Assembly (NCBI GenBank): GCA_016699515.1
Contig: CP064978.1
Coordinates: 62,001-126,000, forward strand
Direction: 5' to 3'
Origin: Candidatus Peregrinibacteria bacterium
GTDB lineage: Bacteria > Patescibacteriota > Gracilibacteria > UM-FILTER-43-11
Length of the DNA: 64,000 bases
Shown here in pieces: positions 1-10,031 of the stretch. A model generated the notes under the pieces. The model did no database searches. It was given only the letters and a program-made list of their open reading frames with translations, and had not been told where the DNA came from. Each line of letters begins with the position of its first letter. The first letter of the stretch is position 1. The position numbers and the translations under genes were made by a program.

Positions 1-2612
1 GGGATTTTGTTCCACATAAAAGTACCACTCCATCAGATCATGAAACGGAACGTTTCGCATTTCCTGAAGTGTGGCGTGTTGTTGTTCGGGGTTTAGCGGA
101 ATGTCCCCGCCTTCTACCATGGGTTTGGTGTAATTAACCAAGGCCGCTTCGTCGGTTCCTTCGAAGGCGTTTTCAAGATTGTGTACTTTTAAACGTTCAA
201 AAATTCCTTTTCCGGTGGTTTCTTTAGCAATCACATCAGCGGCTAGGCCTGCTAGCCCAATCTTAAGCAAATTTCCAGTGATACCGGGGTTATCTCCAAA
301 GGCTTTTTTACCAGCTTTAAAGGCCATAAAAATGGCAAAAATAGCGGCGGCTCTGCTTTTTAGATCGCCGTTCATCAGCATGTCCCAAATGTTTTCACCG
401 TATTCTTGAATGTAATCGGTGATACCAGCTCCGTTCATACGGCGCTCAAATTCTTGGGTTTTGGCGGTGGTGTGAGTTTCTTTCTCTTCCTCAGACTCAA
501 TGTGATTTTTAATCAGCCCAAGAATAGAAAGGGCACCGAGTTCGGGGTCGTTATGGGTTACTTCACCTCCCATTTTTTCGGTGAGCGAACCTTCCATATT
601 TTCAATAATGAATAGGAATGCTTCTTTTCCTCCTCGTTTGTCGTCGGGTAAAATGGCGCGAAGGTGGTTTACTAACAGTTCACGATCACCTTTGGTGTCG
701 CTTTGAATCAACTCACCCCAATTGACGGTTTTTAGGCGAGGGTTTTCCTGAACGGCTTTTACGTAGGCTTCGTACACACCCTCTAACTGAATTCCTAGTA
801 GATATTCCATTTTGCGCTCGGTACCACGATTGTGGAGTTCGAACACTTTATAGTTAATATCCACCGAACGTTCTTCATCGAATTCGGCTTTGTTGGCTTT
901 TACCGCATTTTCAAACCAGGTTTTATTGGCGCTATCGGTTGGGTTGGCCCAATATTTTTTAGCACTTTCTACCTCCTTTTGGGCGGCTTCTAATGATGGT
1001 TTTAGTGTGTCGATCGCCGCTTTATTCTTTACGGCATCTTTTCCCAACAGCTGCATTTCTTTTTGTAGTTCGGCGGCTTTTTTAGTTAGGCGAACGTATA
1101 GGCTTACAAAATTGGTGGTGTTGCGGTCCAACTGTTGGTTGGGTTGATTTTGGTTGAACTCTTTGGTTTTTAGTAAATCTACCAACACGGCACCGTAGTA
1201 AGCTTGATTGCTTTCAAATCGATGTACGCCGTCTTGTAACCCTTCGTAGCGACTCACGCCATTTTTGTAAATCAGGCTGATTAAATACCGCTTGAGTGCC
1301 GGATTGTAGTTTTGATTCAACTGGGCATCGTCGAATAATCCATTGGCAATTTCAACTGCTTTTTTGAATTTAAGTAGCGCGTATTCCAATTGAATTTGCC
1401 CATTTTCTTTTCTAGATTTTCTTTGGTAAATTCTTGGTCGATTTTGTTGGCTTGCGCATTAACGCGCACCAGTGTGAGCTGCTTTTCGGCAATCTCAACA
1501 TACTTTTTAAGTGTCGCTTGATCGGTGTCAAACGTGGCATCCAGTGCTGCAGTCAATCGTTTGCTGGCCTTTTCATCGCGATGATGTGAGGCGATGCTTT
1601 CCAAGTCGGCGATACGCTGTTTGGCATCGTCGATGTTGGTTGGCAATGTGGCAATCGCAGGCATGTCTTTTTTCACTAAGCTGGCAATCGCACTTCCGTC
1701 GGATAGATTGGGTGGGTTGGCTGCCACTTGGTCGTACTCTTCCTGAGCCTTTTCTTGCTGCTTTACAATGTTTGCCCCTCCGCTACGTTCTAACCATTTT
1801 TCATAAATAAACGGATAATTTTCACGATTCGTTTTGGGGTCGTTATTCCATTGATCGCCCAACACAAAACCGTTTTCAAAATTATTGGTTTCGGTTTGAA
1901 TGAGTGCCAAAAACAATTGCTTGTATTCGCGCGCTACGGTTACGTCTTCGACGTGTTCGTGGCTTTCTTGGAATACAGCGAATTCGCTGCTGCTCCATAC
2001 GCCACTCGAAACGGCTACATCGTATGCTTCGACCGTTTTTTTGTAATTGGGGTTTTTTTCAAGTCGTTCTAAAAAGCGGCCGGTTTCAACAAATTCACCA
2101 ATATTTTTTTGGAACTCTGAATAGGCCACTTTGCCTATTTTTTCTTTGGCCTCCTCAGCAGCGTACACGAATGTTTCGTATTCAGATTTTCCCCCTAAAT
2201 TACTTGTTTCCAGCCACTGTTTAATCAACCGTTTTCCATTTCGTTTTGCCACCCATTCGTCTGCAAGATTTTCTTTTTTATTCAACCATTCATTGTTGTA
2301 ATCCAATTCGGCTTTTAGTTTTTCTGCAAGTTCGCCGATTGGTTTTTGTTGGGCTTTATAAACTTCGCGGAGCCTTTGCAGATCTTCCACGGTTAAATTA
2401 CTGCTGTGACTTGCCTCGATCACTTTTTTTAACTGATCAAAAGTGCGCTGTTCGATCTCGGCTGCTTTATCGGCCCCTTCTTTTAGCTGCGCCATGGCGC
2501 TTTTTTGTGCTTCGAAACCCGAGGCACTGGGGGTTTCGGGAAAACTGCCCATGTAGGCAAAACGATCGAGCGTTTCAAGATTGCGATAATGATGTTTTGG
2601 ATAAACAGCCAT
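1..2612 (-). CDS. Large hypothetical protein, 3' end outside window, one frameshift
   Basis: The gene is unrecognised. It starts at ATG 2612 (MAVYPKHHYRNLETLDRF) and reads on the minus strand to about 1400. There the frame is lost at a CCC run (1399-1401 on +). Adding one base restores an open frame that continues without a stop to position 1, so at least 870 residues are visible. The protein is soluble and charged, rich in Lys, Glu and Gln with coiled-coil-like stretches. Near the visible end there is one hydrophobic, Ala/Gly-rich segment (around 240-350). It lies 93 bases downstream of the three-gene set 2706-5769 and probably belongs to it. All plus-strand ORFs in 179-2630 are shadows of this gene. 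Confidence 0.75.
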
Positions 2613-2705
2613 TACGGGTTTTATAAAAATCTTTATATTATACCAAAAAATCAACCAAAAAGCTAGTGGTTGATGGGCTTATTTTCTTTTTCTGTCAACT
2701 TTGTT

Positions 2706-3584
2706 TTATAGAGGCAGGTGGGGCTCGTTTGGGCTTAACACTTGCCCTTTATTATTAAAGCGTCCTAGAACCATAAACGGCACTGGATCGTTGGCCTGTG
2801 TCATCAGAATGATCTCACCATCGGTGTTCACGGTAATCAGCAGGGCTGGGGCTGGTCCAATTTTTGCGTACTGTCGGCTTTTGATCTCGGCGAATTCCGG
2901 ACTTGAAAAGTAGGCCTTCGCCGCTGGGCTGTTATTGCTATTGCGCGCCTTTATTTTTAGCAATTCAACAAGCTCATTTTTAAGGTCTTCTCGCACCAAT
3001 TTGCCCACTTCTTGCAGGCTTGGTGGCACTGTGCTGGTTGTGCCACTGATATATTCCAGTTCATTTTTTGTAAATTTATTGAATTGGCTGGCGAGCGTTG
3101 CAAAATCCGGTACCTCTTCTTCTATTTTTATGCCATTTATATCGTTGATTGAACCTTTTGCGTCGATGGAAAAGTGCATATTTGACGCTGTGCTTGACGT
3201 TGAAATTCCTTGTGCTTGAACCGTTCCGTCATTATTTTTATGAAGTTCAAATTCATCGGGATTTTCGATCCATGCGTGTAAAACGCCTCCTGCTTCGGAG
3301 CTAGTTTTGGTTTGCATTGCCTTAAGCCACGCCGGATTTAGCAGGTGCTTTGCTGCCACTTCTTGATATTTTCTGATCGCTTCGGGGGTTTGAACTTGCT
3401 CGACTTCGTCGGTGTATACCAAGGCGGGATGAGCCGGTTCTTTTTCGTCGAATAGTCCAAAGGCCTCTGCATTAGTGGGTGCCATCACTCCTACTCCAGC
3501 CAAGGCTACACGTGTGGCTAACGCTAGTTTTGCTAGCATGGGAGCTTTTGGCTTTTCGGTGGATGTTAGTTTGAGTTGCTCCAT
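2706..3584 (-). CDS. Hypothetical secreted or membrane-anchored protein
   Basis: A 292-residue protein of no family I recognise. After a 19-residue polar lead there is a hydrophobic stretch (about residues 17-40) ending in Asn-Ala-Glu-Ala-Phe, which looks like a signal peptide with cleavage after AEA. The rest is polar, with no Cys and no catalytic motif I can name. The ATG at 3584 follows the stop of the upstream gene (3587-3895) by 2 bases, so it is the third gene of a tight operon 5769>3895>3587>2706. Its job is unknown. Confidence 0.7.
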   Translation of the reverse strand: MEQLKLTSTEKPKAPMLAKLALATRVALAGVGVMAPTNAEAFGLFDEKEPAHPALVYTDEVEQVQTPEAIRKYQEVAAKHLLNPAWLKAMQTKTSSEAGGVLHAWIENPDEFELHKNNDGTVQAQGISTSSTASNMHFSIDAKGSINDINGIKIEEEVPDFATLASQFNKFTKNELEYISGTTSTVPPSLQEVGKLVREDLKNELVELLKIKARNSNNSPAAKAYFSSPEFAEIKSRQYAKIGPAPALLITVNTDGEIILMTQANDPVPFMVLGRFNNKGQVLSPNEPHLPL

Positions 3585-3586
3585 TT

Positions 3587-3895
3587 TTACTGATTGAATT
3601 GAATCATGCGGGCAAAGGTTTCTTCGCGAAATTGGTCCATTTTTAGCAGGACTGCTTCGGTTATCTCATCATTTTTTTGAATCAACTGCTCAATTTCTTT
3701 TTCTATACTGCCTGTTTCCAACCCCTCCCAATCACTGGCGTCTAAATGACGCCCTACCTCGGTCATCAATTGGTACATCAATTGTTTTTTCCATTCTGTT
3801 TTTAGTTCATTAGCGCCTGATTCATCCAATTGTAGTTGGCAGTCGGTTAGTAGTTGATCTAAAAAATCGTCGAATTGTATCGAAATTTCGTTCAT
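3587..3895 (-). CDS. Small acidic hypothetical protein
   Basis: A 102-residue acidic, probably all-helical protein. Its ATG (3893-3895) overlaps the stop codon of the upstream 624-residue gene by one base (TAATG), which points to translational coupling. It has no membrane segment and no Cys pair. It resembles short acidic proteins common in CPR genomes, possibly the DUF5663 type, but I cannot confirm the family from sequence alone. Confidence 0.7.
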   Translation of the reverse strand: MNEISIQFDDFLDQLLTDCQLQLDESGANELKTEWKKQLMYQLMTEVGRHLDASDWEGLETGSIEKEIEQLIQKNDEITEAVLLKMDQFREETFARMIQFNQ

Positions 3896-5769
3896 TAGGC
3901 ACTTTTAGTTTTTAATGGTGAACCCTTTGTTATTTTTTTTACCCCCTTTCCTGCGGTGGACGCCATTCCTAATGTTAATGATTTTGCAGGATTGAGGATA
4001 AATTTTCCTACTCTCTTAAGAGTCGCTAATCGCTCCTTGTTCCCTAAAGTGGCTTTAGCCAGTGTGATTGCTTCGGGGGCAAAGAGGCCCCAACCTCCTA
4101 ATAAGAATGCGCCAGTTGCCCTGGTGACTCCATGTTTGATCCATGGTAATTTTTTGGGATGATAACGCTCGGTTATTTTGTGGGCCAGCACGTTCCCGCC
4201 AATCAAAGCTGCTTTTCCGGCGGTTCCCCAGCCGAGGCCAAGAGCACTCATTCCCCATTGAGCAACCGTCGTTCCTAGTACCGCCGACAAATAAGGCCAG
4301 GCAAGGTAAGTACCTGTTGCTCCCAATGCTATTTTACCTCCTACTTTGGCGTAATTGGCGTTTACCATTGTTTTGATGAGCTCTTGGTTTACCTTTACTT
4401 TCTCTACGTCCCAAGCGTTGCGTGCTTTTTCGAAAGCGAGCAGTCGATCGGCAGGTTTTTCATGTTCTTCTTTTACTCTTTCAGCGATTTTTTGATCACG
4501 AACGATACGTAAATTTTCTAATAATTCGCGAACCCCGTTGCGAGATAATCCGTTTAGGCTTCCCATGACCAAGGCTTGGTCTAGATAGGCCATAATAGTG
4601 GCCACCTGTTTGGGCCCATCCGCTCCGCGTTCTTCGATCCATTCGGCAATCGCTTCGCGGTTTCCGGTTCTATTCGCTAATTGATCTAAATTGGCTTCTT
4701 TGAAGCCCTTTACTTCCTTAGCCATCATTTCTAGTGTTCCCGTAAGCGTGGGTTTAAAAATGCTGACCGCCTTGGTCCATCGTCCGGCAAAATTTTCGCT
4801 ATATCGTTTGGTATCCACGTCTTGTATTTCATCTTCTACGATTCGTTGAACATCGTCTATTTCGCGCGTTTGGCCGGTTTCTGCATCGGTAAACTGAATG
4901 GCGCGGCGCAATAATTGCTCAGCATTTAGTTTTAGTGTTTTCAGGCTGCCCGATCCGCCTGCAATGTCTTCGAGATGTCCTTTAATTTCGTGTAATCTAG
5001 CATTTCTTGAGCCTAGTTCTTTATTAAGCCGGCTAATTTCTTGTGCATTACTGCTTATTTGGCTTGCCAAACTTGAATCTCGTGCAACCCCTAATGTTTG
5101 ATTGGTTTGATTGAGTTGATCTACCTGAGATTTCAGCTGCATTACTTCTCGCTCTAGTTGTCTTTGTTCGGCTGTTAATTGACTTTTTATTTGCCTGGCG
5201 CTGGCTTCGTCGGTAATGCCCAGTCCGCGTAGTCCACGTAATATGTCTGCTTGAGCGTCACTGCCACTGCGGATGAAATTCAGCATGTCTTCAAAGCGCA
5301 TTTTGTTGTATCCAAACCGCCCCCCTGGCATCAGTTGATTATTTTCCAAAAAATTTACCAATGCACGCATGGGTGCATTTTGCCGTTCTGCCTTGTGCAT
5401 CAATTCGTTCCCACCAGTGAGCAAACCCTTTAATTCGTTCAGATCATCGGTTGGGTTTTCGGCTATTGGGCTTGCCAGTAAGTTTCGTAGTGCAATCAGT
5501 CGATCTTCGACGCCCTGGTCTAGAACGCCTATTACCATCTCATCAATCTTGTGACGAACGGCCAGTTGTGCTGCAATTGATTCTCGCCCCGTAAAAAATC
5601 CGTGTTGCTCAAGGTCTGTTAACCGCTCTTCAATTATAATGCGGTCTTCCATTCCATTAGCCTCAATCGCCTCGAGATGATTTAGCACTTCTTCGTGCGG
5701 GGTTGGTTTCACAGGCTTTAGCGAATAATAAAATCTTGTTATTATATCACATAAAACCTCTAGTTTCAA
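3895..5769 (-). CDS. Coiled-coil protein with C-terminal membrane segments
   Basis: A protein of up to 624 residues and unknown function. Residues 1-170 are helical and charged. About residues 175-290 form a long coiled coil (Gln/Leu/Lys heptads). Roughly residues 480-580 hold two or three hydrophobic Gly/Ala-rich segments that could span or insert into the membrane. The frame opens with TTG at 5769, but the first 19 codons lie in AT-rich, promoter-like sequence. GTG at 5712 (MKPTPHEEVLNHLEAIEANG) is an equally good start. It is the first gene of the (-) operon and overlaps the next gene by one base. Confidence 0.7.
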   Translation of the reverse strand: MKLEVLCDIITRFYYSLKPVKPTPHEEVLNHLEAIEANGMEDRIIIEERLTDLEQHGFFTGRESIAAQLAVRHKIDEMVIGVLDQGVEDRLIALRNLLASPIAENPTDDLNELKGLLTGGNELMHKAERQNAPMRALVNFLENNQLMPGGRFGYNKMRFEDMLNFIRSGSDAQADILRGLRGLGITDEASARQIKSQLTAEQRQLEREVMQLKSQVDQLNQTNQTLGVARDSSLASQISSNAQEISRLNKELGSRNARLHEIKGHLEDIAGGSGSLKTLKLNAEQLLRRAIQFTDAETGQTREIDDVQRIVEDEIQDVDTKRYSENFAGRWTKAVSIFKPTLTGTLEMMAKEVKGFKEANLDQLANRTGNREAIAEWIEERGADGPKQVATIMAYLDQALVMGSLNGLSRNGVRELLENLRIVRDQKIAERVKEEHEKPADRLLAFEKARNAWDVEKVKVNQELIKTMVNANYAKVGGKIALGATGTYLAWPYLSAVLGTTVAQWGMSALGLGWGTAGKAALIGGNVLAHKITERYHPKKLPWIKHGVTRATGAFLLGGWGLFAPEAITLAKATLGNKERLATLKRVGKFILNPAKSLTLGMASTAGKGVKKITKGSPLKTKSA

Positions 5770-5777
5770 TTATTTTA

Positions 5778-7261
5778 TTATTCCGTCAACAACCCCGTCA
5801 GCAGTCCCACTCCAATTCCCGAGGAGAACCCTTTTTGGCGCCAGGGGCGTTGTTTGCCTTCCATATCGATGCTGCCGGCAATATCGAAGTGGCAGAAGTT
5901 GGCCTTTTCATCTTTTTTAACGTCGGGCACAAAGCGGTATAAAAAGAGCCCGGCTTTGATCCACCCGGCCTCGCGCGAGGTGGGGCTTAGGTTGCTGGCG
6001 TCGGCATAGGGGGAGTCATTGTCGTCGTAGTCCATATTCCATGGTGCCCGAAACACGTATTCGCCGGTTTTTTGGCCGATTTCACTCGCTTTTTTCGAGA
6101 GGTCGTCGCTGCTACAAATCATTCCGGTGTAAAGATCGCCCAATGCCAAAATACAACTGCCGGTTAGGGTGGCGATGGTGATCACGTTTTCTATGTTTTT
6201 AAAATTCTTTTGGCGTAGCAAATGGCGTCGGCCAGCACAAGGCGTCCTTCGGCGTCGGTGTGGGCAATTTCGACCTGTTTACCGTCGCCGGTGGTGTATA
6301 AATCGTCGGCACGCATGGCGTTTTGACCCATCATATTTTCGGCCAGGGGCAAAAGGAAGTAAGTGGTTTGTTTTACGTCATAGCCGCCTTTGACCAAATT
6401 AAGCACGGTGGCCAAAACCGACGCGCTCCCGGCCATATCTTCTTTCATCGATTTCATGTGATCTTGTTTTCCGATCAACCCTCCACTGTCGTAACAGAGC
6501 CCTTTTCCTACCACGGCGGTGGCGGCTTTCGCTTTGGTCTTTTTGGGCTTAAGAGTGAAAATCAATAGTTCAGAATCGTGCTCACTCCCCTGAGAAACGG
6601 CGTTGAGGAGTTGATAGTTTTTGAGTTTGCTTTTGTCCACGCGTTCCACGGGCACCTTCCATTGTTTGGCCAGTTTTACAATCACTTCGGCGTAGGTTTT
6701 TTGGTTCAAAATGTTGGGGGAGTGCTCCCAATAGTCGCATCATATTTTTCCTTCCGCCAGTACCAATCCGGCTTTGTGGGCTTTTTTCGCTTCGGGGCCT
6801 TTTACGGTTGGTCCGGCTAGTTCTACGGTTGGCACGGGCACTTTTTTATAATTTGGATTGATCAATTTGGCGTTCAAGGCGGCAACCAACACTCCTACGG
6901 TGGCTTCTTTTAGCCATTTTGCATCGGTAACCATCGTAATGGTTTTTGGTTTGGTGGAAAGGCTTGCCAAATAGATAGATCCATAAAAACGGCGCATTTT
7001 GCGGCTATCCACTTCTTTTTCGGGGCCTAATCCCACAAAGTAATATAATTGATTGTTGTGAATCACTTGGAGTTTTTCACCTTTTTTTCCGTTCAACTCA
7101 TTCTTTTTGACGAACGAGAAAAGCTTGGCAACGTCTGCCTCTTTTTTTTCGATCACGGGAACCCAAGTGATGTCGCTTTTGGCAAAATCACTCTTTAACT
7201 CAAGCTTGGGTAAGTTTTGATTTTTTGGATTGAGTAAATCCACAATTTGGTCGACGGTCAT
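5778..7261 (-). CDS. pepA: Leucyl aminopeptidase (M17), three frameshifts
   Basis: A cytosolic metallo-aminopeptidase that removes N-terminal residues from peptides. Three ORFs join into one M17 protein starting at ATG 7261 (MTVDQIVDLLNPK). The C-terminal catalytic domain keeps the metal and active-site motifs VGKGLCYDSGG, MKEDMAGSA and HTDAEGRLVLADA, so Lys, the Asp ligands and Glu are intact. The frame breaks at T5 6745-6749, G5 6716-6720 and T4 6208-6211 (+ strand). Adding one base to each run restores LAEGKNMMRLLGALPPNIL and YAKKNFKNIENVITIATLTG. The restored length of about 495 residues is normal. The breaks are more likely sequence errors than decay. Confidence 0.88.
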
Positions 7262-7320
7262 TTTTATTTTGATTAATGCTCTTAAATAAACTAGCAGAAC
7301 CAATTGGCAACGCAAGTGTA

Positions 7321-7357
7321 TTTAAGTTAAGAATTAAGAGTTAATAGTTAAGAATTT
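7321..7357. repeat. AT-word intergenic repeat
   Basis: A run of near-copies of the word TTAAGAATT/AGAGTTAA in the gap between pepA and the toxin-antitoxin pair. The same words recur near 9343, 14582, 27744 and 31968. Confidence 0.5.
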
Positions 7358-7416
7358 TTCTTTATTCTTTATTCATTTATCTATATAATTGTATATATGA
7401 TTAACTATATGATTTT

Positions 7417-7677
7417 ATGGCGGATGCAAAATTAATGACCAATATTAAGCAAAAATATTATCAATTTCTTGAGCAACAGTCTAAACAAAGGGGTGTTACT
7501 AAACGGCAGCTCACCGAAGACGCTTTTGAGCTCCTTATTAGGGACTACGAAAAGCAAAAAATGATCGATTCTTTTCGTGAAATGGCCAATGATGCTGATG
7601 AACTTAATGAGATGAGAGCGCTTGCTGAATTGGATATGGATTATTATTTAGAAGATATTAATAATGCAAATTTATAA
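7417..7677 (+). CDS. Antitoxin of a MazEF-like pair (inferred)
   Basis: An 86-residue, largely helical protein whose acidic tail ends in DMDYYLEDINNANL. It overlaps the MazF-like toxin by 14 bases, the usual antitoxin-first order. The N-terminal part (MADAKLMTNIKQKYYQFLEQ, then TKRQLTEDAFELLI) fits a ribbon-helix-helix or short helix-turn-helix DNA-binding domain, and the acidic tail would bind the toxin. Such pairs usually repress their own promoter. The antitoxin role rests mainly on its position. Confidence 0.7.
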   Translation: MADAKLMTNIKQKYYQFLEQQSKQRGVTKRQLTEDAFELLIRDYEKQKMIDSFREMANDADELNEMRALAELDMDYYLEDINNANL

Positions 7678-8032
7678 ATATGATCTCGTGTTGGTTGATT
7701 TGAATCCCACAATTGGATCTGAACAGCAAGGGTTACGCCCTTGTCTCGTTTTGCAAAATAATTTACCGAACCAAGTGTCGCATACTTTTTTGGTGGCACC
7801 GCTTACCTCTTCTATTAAACCTTATTTGTATCGGGTGACGATTCAACCTTCACCTGAAAATGGTCTTCGGGCAGTGAGTAGTGCTCATCTGCTACAAATC
7901 AGAGTGGTTGATCATCAGCGAATTAGACAAAAAATCGGTTCTCTCGATTATTCGTATCGTTTTCAAGTAACAAAGGCGCTCGAATATGCCTTTGATTTAC
8001 ATGACCTTATTTCTCCTCAAGATCAGTTGTAG
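7664..8032 (+). CDS. MazF/PemK-type endoribonuclease toxin
   Basis: A 122-residue protein with the MazF fold signature: a beta strand YDLVLVDLNPTIGSEQQGLR, then RPCLVLQNN, and the conserved APLTSS segment. Family members cleave mRNA at short sequences and are neutralised by the upstream antitoxin, with which it overlaps. The start ATG 7664 lies inside the antitoxin gene. It ends 5 bases before cca, so read-through into cca is likely. Confidence 0.88.
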   Translation: MQIYKYDLVLVDLNPTIGSEQQGLRPCLVLQNNLPNQVSHTFLVAPLTSSIKPYLYRVTIQPSPENGLRAVSSAHLLQIRVVDHQRIRQKIGSLDYSYRFQVTKALEYAFDLHDLISPQDQL

Positions 8033-8037
8033 TATTC

Positions 8038-9357
8038 ATGGAACAAGCTGCCATTAACATTGTCGCACAATTGCAAAAAGCCGGGTTTGAGGCTTATTTT
8101 GCGGGCGGATCCGTGCGCGATATGCTCATGGAACGAACCCCCGGGGATTACGATATTGCGACTTCGGCCAAGCCGGATGAAATTGAGGATGTGCTTGAAA
8201 AAACCATTCCGATTGGAAAGGCGTTTGGGGTGATTTTAGCTGAGCATCATGGACATCATTTCGAAGTAGCGACGTTCCGTTCGGATAGCAGTACTAGCGA
8301 TGGCAGGCGGCCGGATGCGATTCTTTTTACCTCGGCCAAAGAGGACGCGGTGCGACGCGACTTTACCATCAATGGGCTTTTTTATGATCCGATTGCCAAG
8401 AAGGTTTACGATTATGTAGACGGACAACATGACATTCAACACAAGTTGATTCGGTTTATTGGTGAACCGCATGAGCGGATTAAAGAAGACCATTTGCGCC
8501 TGCTGCGCGGTATTCGGTTTAAGAACGAGTTTGGATTCGATTATCATCCCAAAACCGAGGCAGCCATTCGCGAACTGGCGCATTTAGTCGATTCTCTTTC
8601 GGCGGAACGCGTGCTTTCGGAGCTCACTAAAATGCTTTTGAGCTCACGCCGTTCGCATGCGGTCAAAGAACTGGATGACTTTGGGCTTTTGGAACGAATC
8701 CTTCCTGAAATCACGGCTGGAAAGGGAGTGAATCAACCCGCGCAGTACCACCAAGAAGGCGATGTGTTCACCCATCTTTTAAAATCTCTGCACGATTTGC
8801 CCAACGATTGGGCGAACGAGGCTTTGGTGTGGGCGATTCTGCTTCATGATATTGGCAAGCCGCGTACGTTTGAACAAAAAACCGATCGCATCCACTTTGA
8901 CGGACATGCCGAAGAAGGCGCACGAATGGCTCAAAAAATCGCCGATCGCCTGAAAATGCCTAAAGTGCTGCGCAATAAAATGGTATGGCTGATTCATCAA
9001 CACATGAGTATTGGCACCATTAAAGAGATGCGACAAGCCCATCGTATTCTCTTGTTTTCGCACCCGTGGTTCGAGGATTTAATGCGACTGCATTATTGTG
9101 ATGAGCATGGGTCGCTCCCGATTGATCTTACCTTGTACAACGATGTCATGGCTGAATACCATCAATTTAAAGATGAAAAACTGCTCACTGAATTGGTTCC
9201 GCTGTTGAATGGGAACGATTTAATGACCGCATTTCATTTAAAAGAAGGCCCTCAATTCAAAGAGATTTTGGATGAGGTAAAAATGCTTCAGATTGAAGGG
9301 GCTTTAACTACTAAGCAAGAGGCACTCGATTTTGTGGCTAATTTAATTAAGAGTTAA
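8038..9357 (+). CDS. cca: CCA tRNA nucleotidyltransferase with HD domain
   Basis: Adds or repairs the 3' CCA of tRNAs. The 439-residue class II enzyme shows the nucleotidyltransferase motifs AGGSVRDMLMERTPGDYDIA (the DYD carboxylates bind metal) and VRRDFTINGLFYDP, then the neck motif RLLRGIRFKNEF. It is followed by an HD domain with LLHDIGKPRTF, which gives phosphohydrolase activity in relatives. The length is normal. It sits between two toxin-antitoxin pairs on the same strand, 5 bases after the MazF-like gene. Confidence 0.93.
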   Translation: MEQAAINIVAQLQKAGFEAYFAGGSVRDMLMERTPGDYDIATSAKPDEIEDVLEKTIPIGKAFGVILAEHHGHHFEVATFRSDSSTSDGRRPDAILFTSAKEDAVRRDFTINGLFYDPIAKKVYDYVDGQHDIQHKLIRFIGEPHERIKEDHLRLLRGIRFKNEFGFDYHPKTEAAIRELAHLVDSLSAERVLSELTKMLLSSRRSHAVKELDDFGLLERILPEITAGKGVNQPAQYHQEGDVFTHLLKSLHDLPNDWANEALVWAILLHDIGKPRTFEQKTDRIHFDGHAEEGARMAQKIADRLKMPKVLRNKMVWLIHQHMSIGTIKEMRQAHRILLFSHPWFEDLMRLHYCDEHGSLPIDLTLYNDVMAEYHQFKDEKLLTELVPLLNGNDLMTAFHLKEGPQFKEILDEVKMLQIEGALTTKQEALDFVANLIKS

Positions 9358-9370
9358 GAATTAGGAATTA
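9343..9370. repeat. AT-word intergenic repeat
   Basis: TTAATTAAGAGTTAAGAATTAGGAATT-like words overlap the cca stop codon and run into the gap before the MntA-like gene. They belong to the same dispersed family as 7321-7357. Confidence 0.45.
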
Positions 9371-9400
9371 TTTGTTATACTGTTTATATAATAATGTACT

Positions 9401-9703
9401 ATGTCTGATTCGAATCAAATCATCGAAAAAGTTTGCGATTATCTTAAAGATAAACCTGTTTTAAGGGCCTATCTTTTTGGTTCTTATGCCCGGGGTGAAC
9501 AGACTGAAGAAAGTGATGTGGACATTCTTGTCGAGTTGGATCATTCGGTGCCCATTGGATTGGAATTTCTTTCTATGAAAAAAGAACTGAATGAATTATT
9601 AAATCGTCCGGTTGACTTTGTTTCGTACGGAGGACTTTCGAAATATGTGAAACCTTATATAGAAAAGGAAAAAGTTTTATTTTATGAACGACAACATTCG
9701 TAA
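9401..9703 (+). CDS. mntA: Minimal nucleotidyltransferase antitoxin (MntA family)
   Basis: A 100-residue MNT-domain protein with the nucleotidyltransferase signature GSYARGEQTEESDVDILVEL (GS-x10-DxD). In characterised HepT/MntA pairs the MNT protein is an antitoxin that transfers AMP units to a tyrosine of the HEPN toxin. Here it precedes and overlaps the HEPN gene by 20 bases, as expected. The start is ATG 9401, with a TATA-like stretch (TTATATAATAATG) just upstream that could serve as the -10 region. Confidence 0.88.
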   Translation: MSDSNQIIEKVCDYLKDKPVLRAYLFGSYARGEQTEESDVDILVELDHSVPIGLEFLSMKKELNELLNRPVDFVSYGGLSKYVKPYIEKEKVLFYERQHS

Positions 9704-10031
9704 TCAAACTAGGCTGCATCACATGTTAGATGCGATTTATGAGCTGGAATCGTATCTAAAAGGTCGTACATTCGACTTATATCAATCTGATTCCATGTTT
9801 CGCCATGCCTGTATGAGTCAGCTTCAAATTATTGGAGAAGCTGCTAATCATTTGTCTGTTGATTTTAAGGCCAGTCATTCGCAGGTGCCTTGGCAATCGA
9901 TCGTTGATCTTCGAAATGTTATGGTTCACGAATATTTTAATCTAGACGATGAGGTTATTTGGGAAATACTAGAACATCAGGTACCAGAACTAGAAATCGT
10001 GTTAAAGAATATTCTGAATTCATTGCAATGA
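9684..10031 (+). CDS. hepT: HEPN-domain RNase toxin (HepT family)
   Basis: A 115-residue DUF86/HEPN protein. It carries the catalytic Rx4HxY motif as RNVMVHEYF, so R, H and the AMP-accepting Tyr are all present and the toxin should be active and regulable. Family members cleave RNA, in some cases tRNA. It overlaps the MntA-like gene upstream by 20 bases. Its TGA stop (10029-10031) overlaps the ATG of dnaE (10028), so the toxin and the replicative polymerase are probably translated from one message. Confidence 0.9.
   Translation: MNDNIRNQTRLHHMLDAIYELESYLKGRTFDLYQSDSMFRHACMSQLQIIGEAANHLSVDFKASHSQVPWQSIVDLRNVMVHEYFNLDDEVIWEILEHQVPELEIVLKNILNSLQ

Noticed and set aside
179..1147. Plus-strand ORFs at the left edge
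   Set aside because: The minus strand is open throughout this stretch in one frame with protein-like composition, continuing the 2612 gene. The plus ORFs are shadows.
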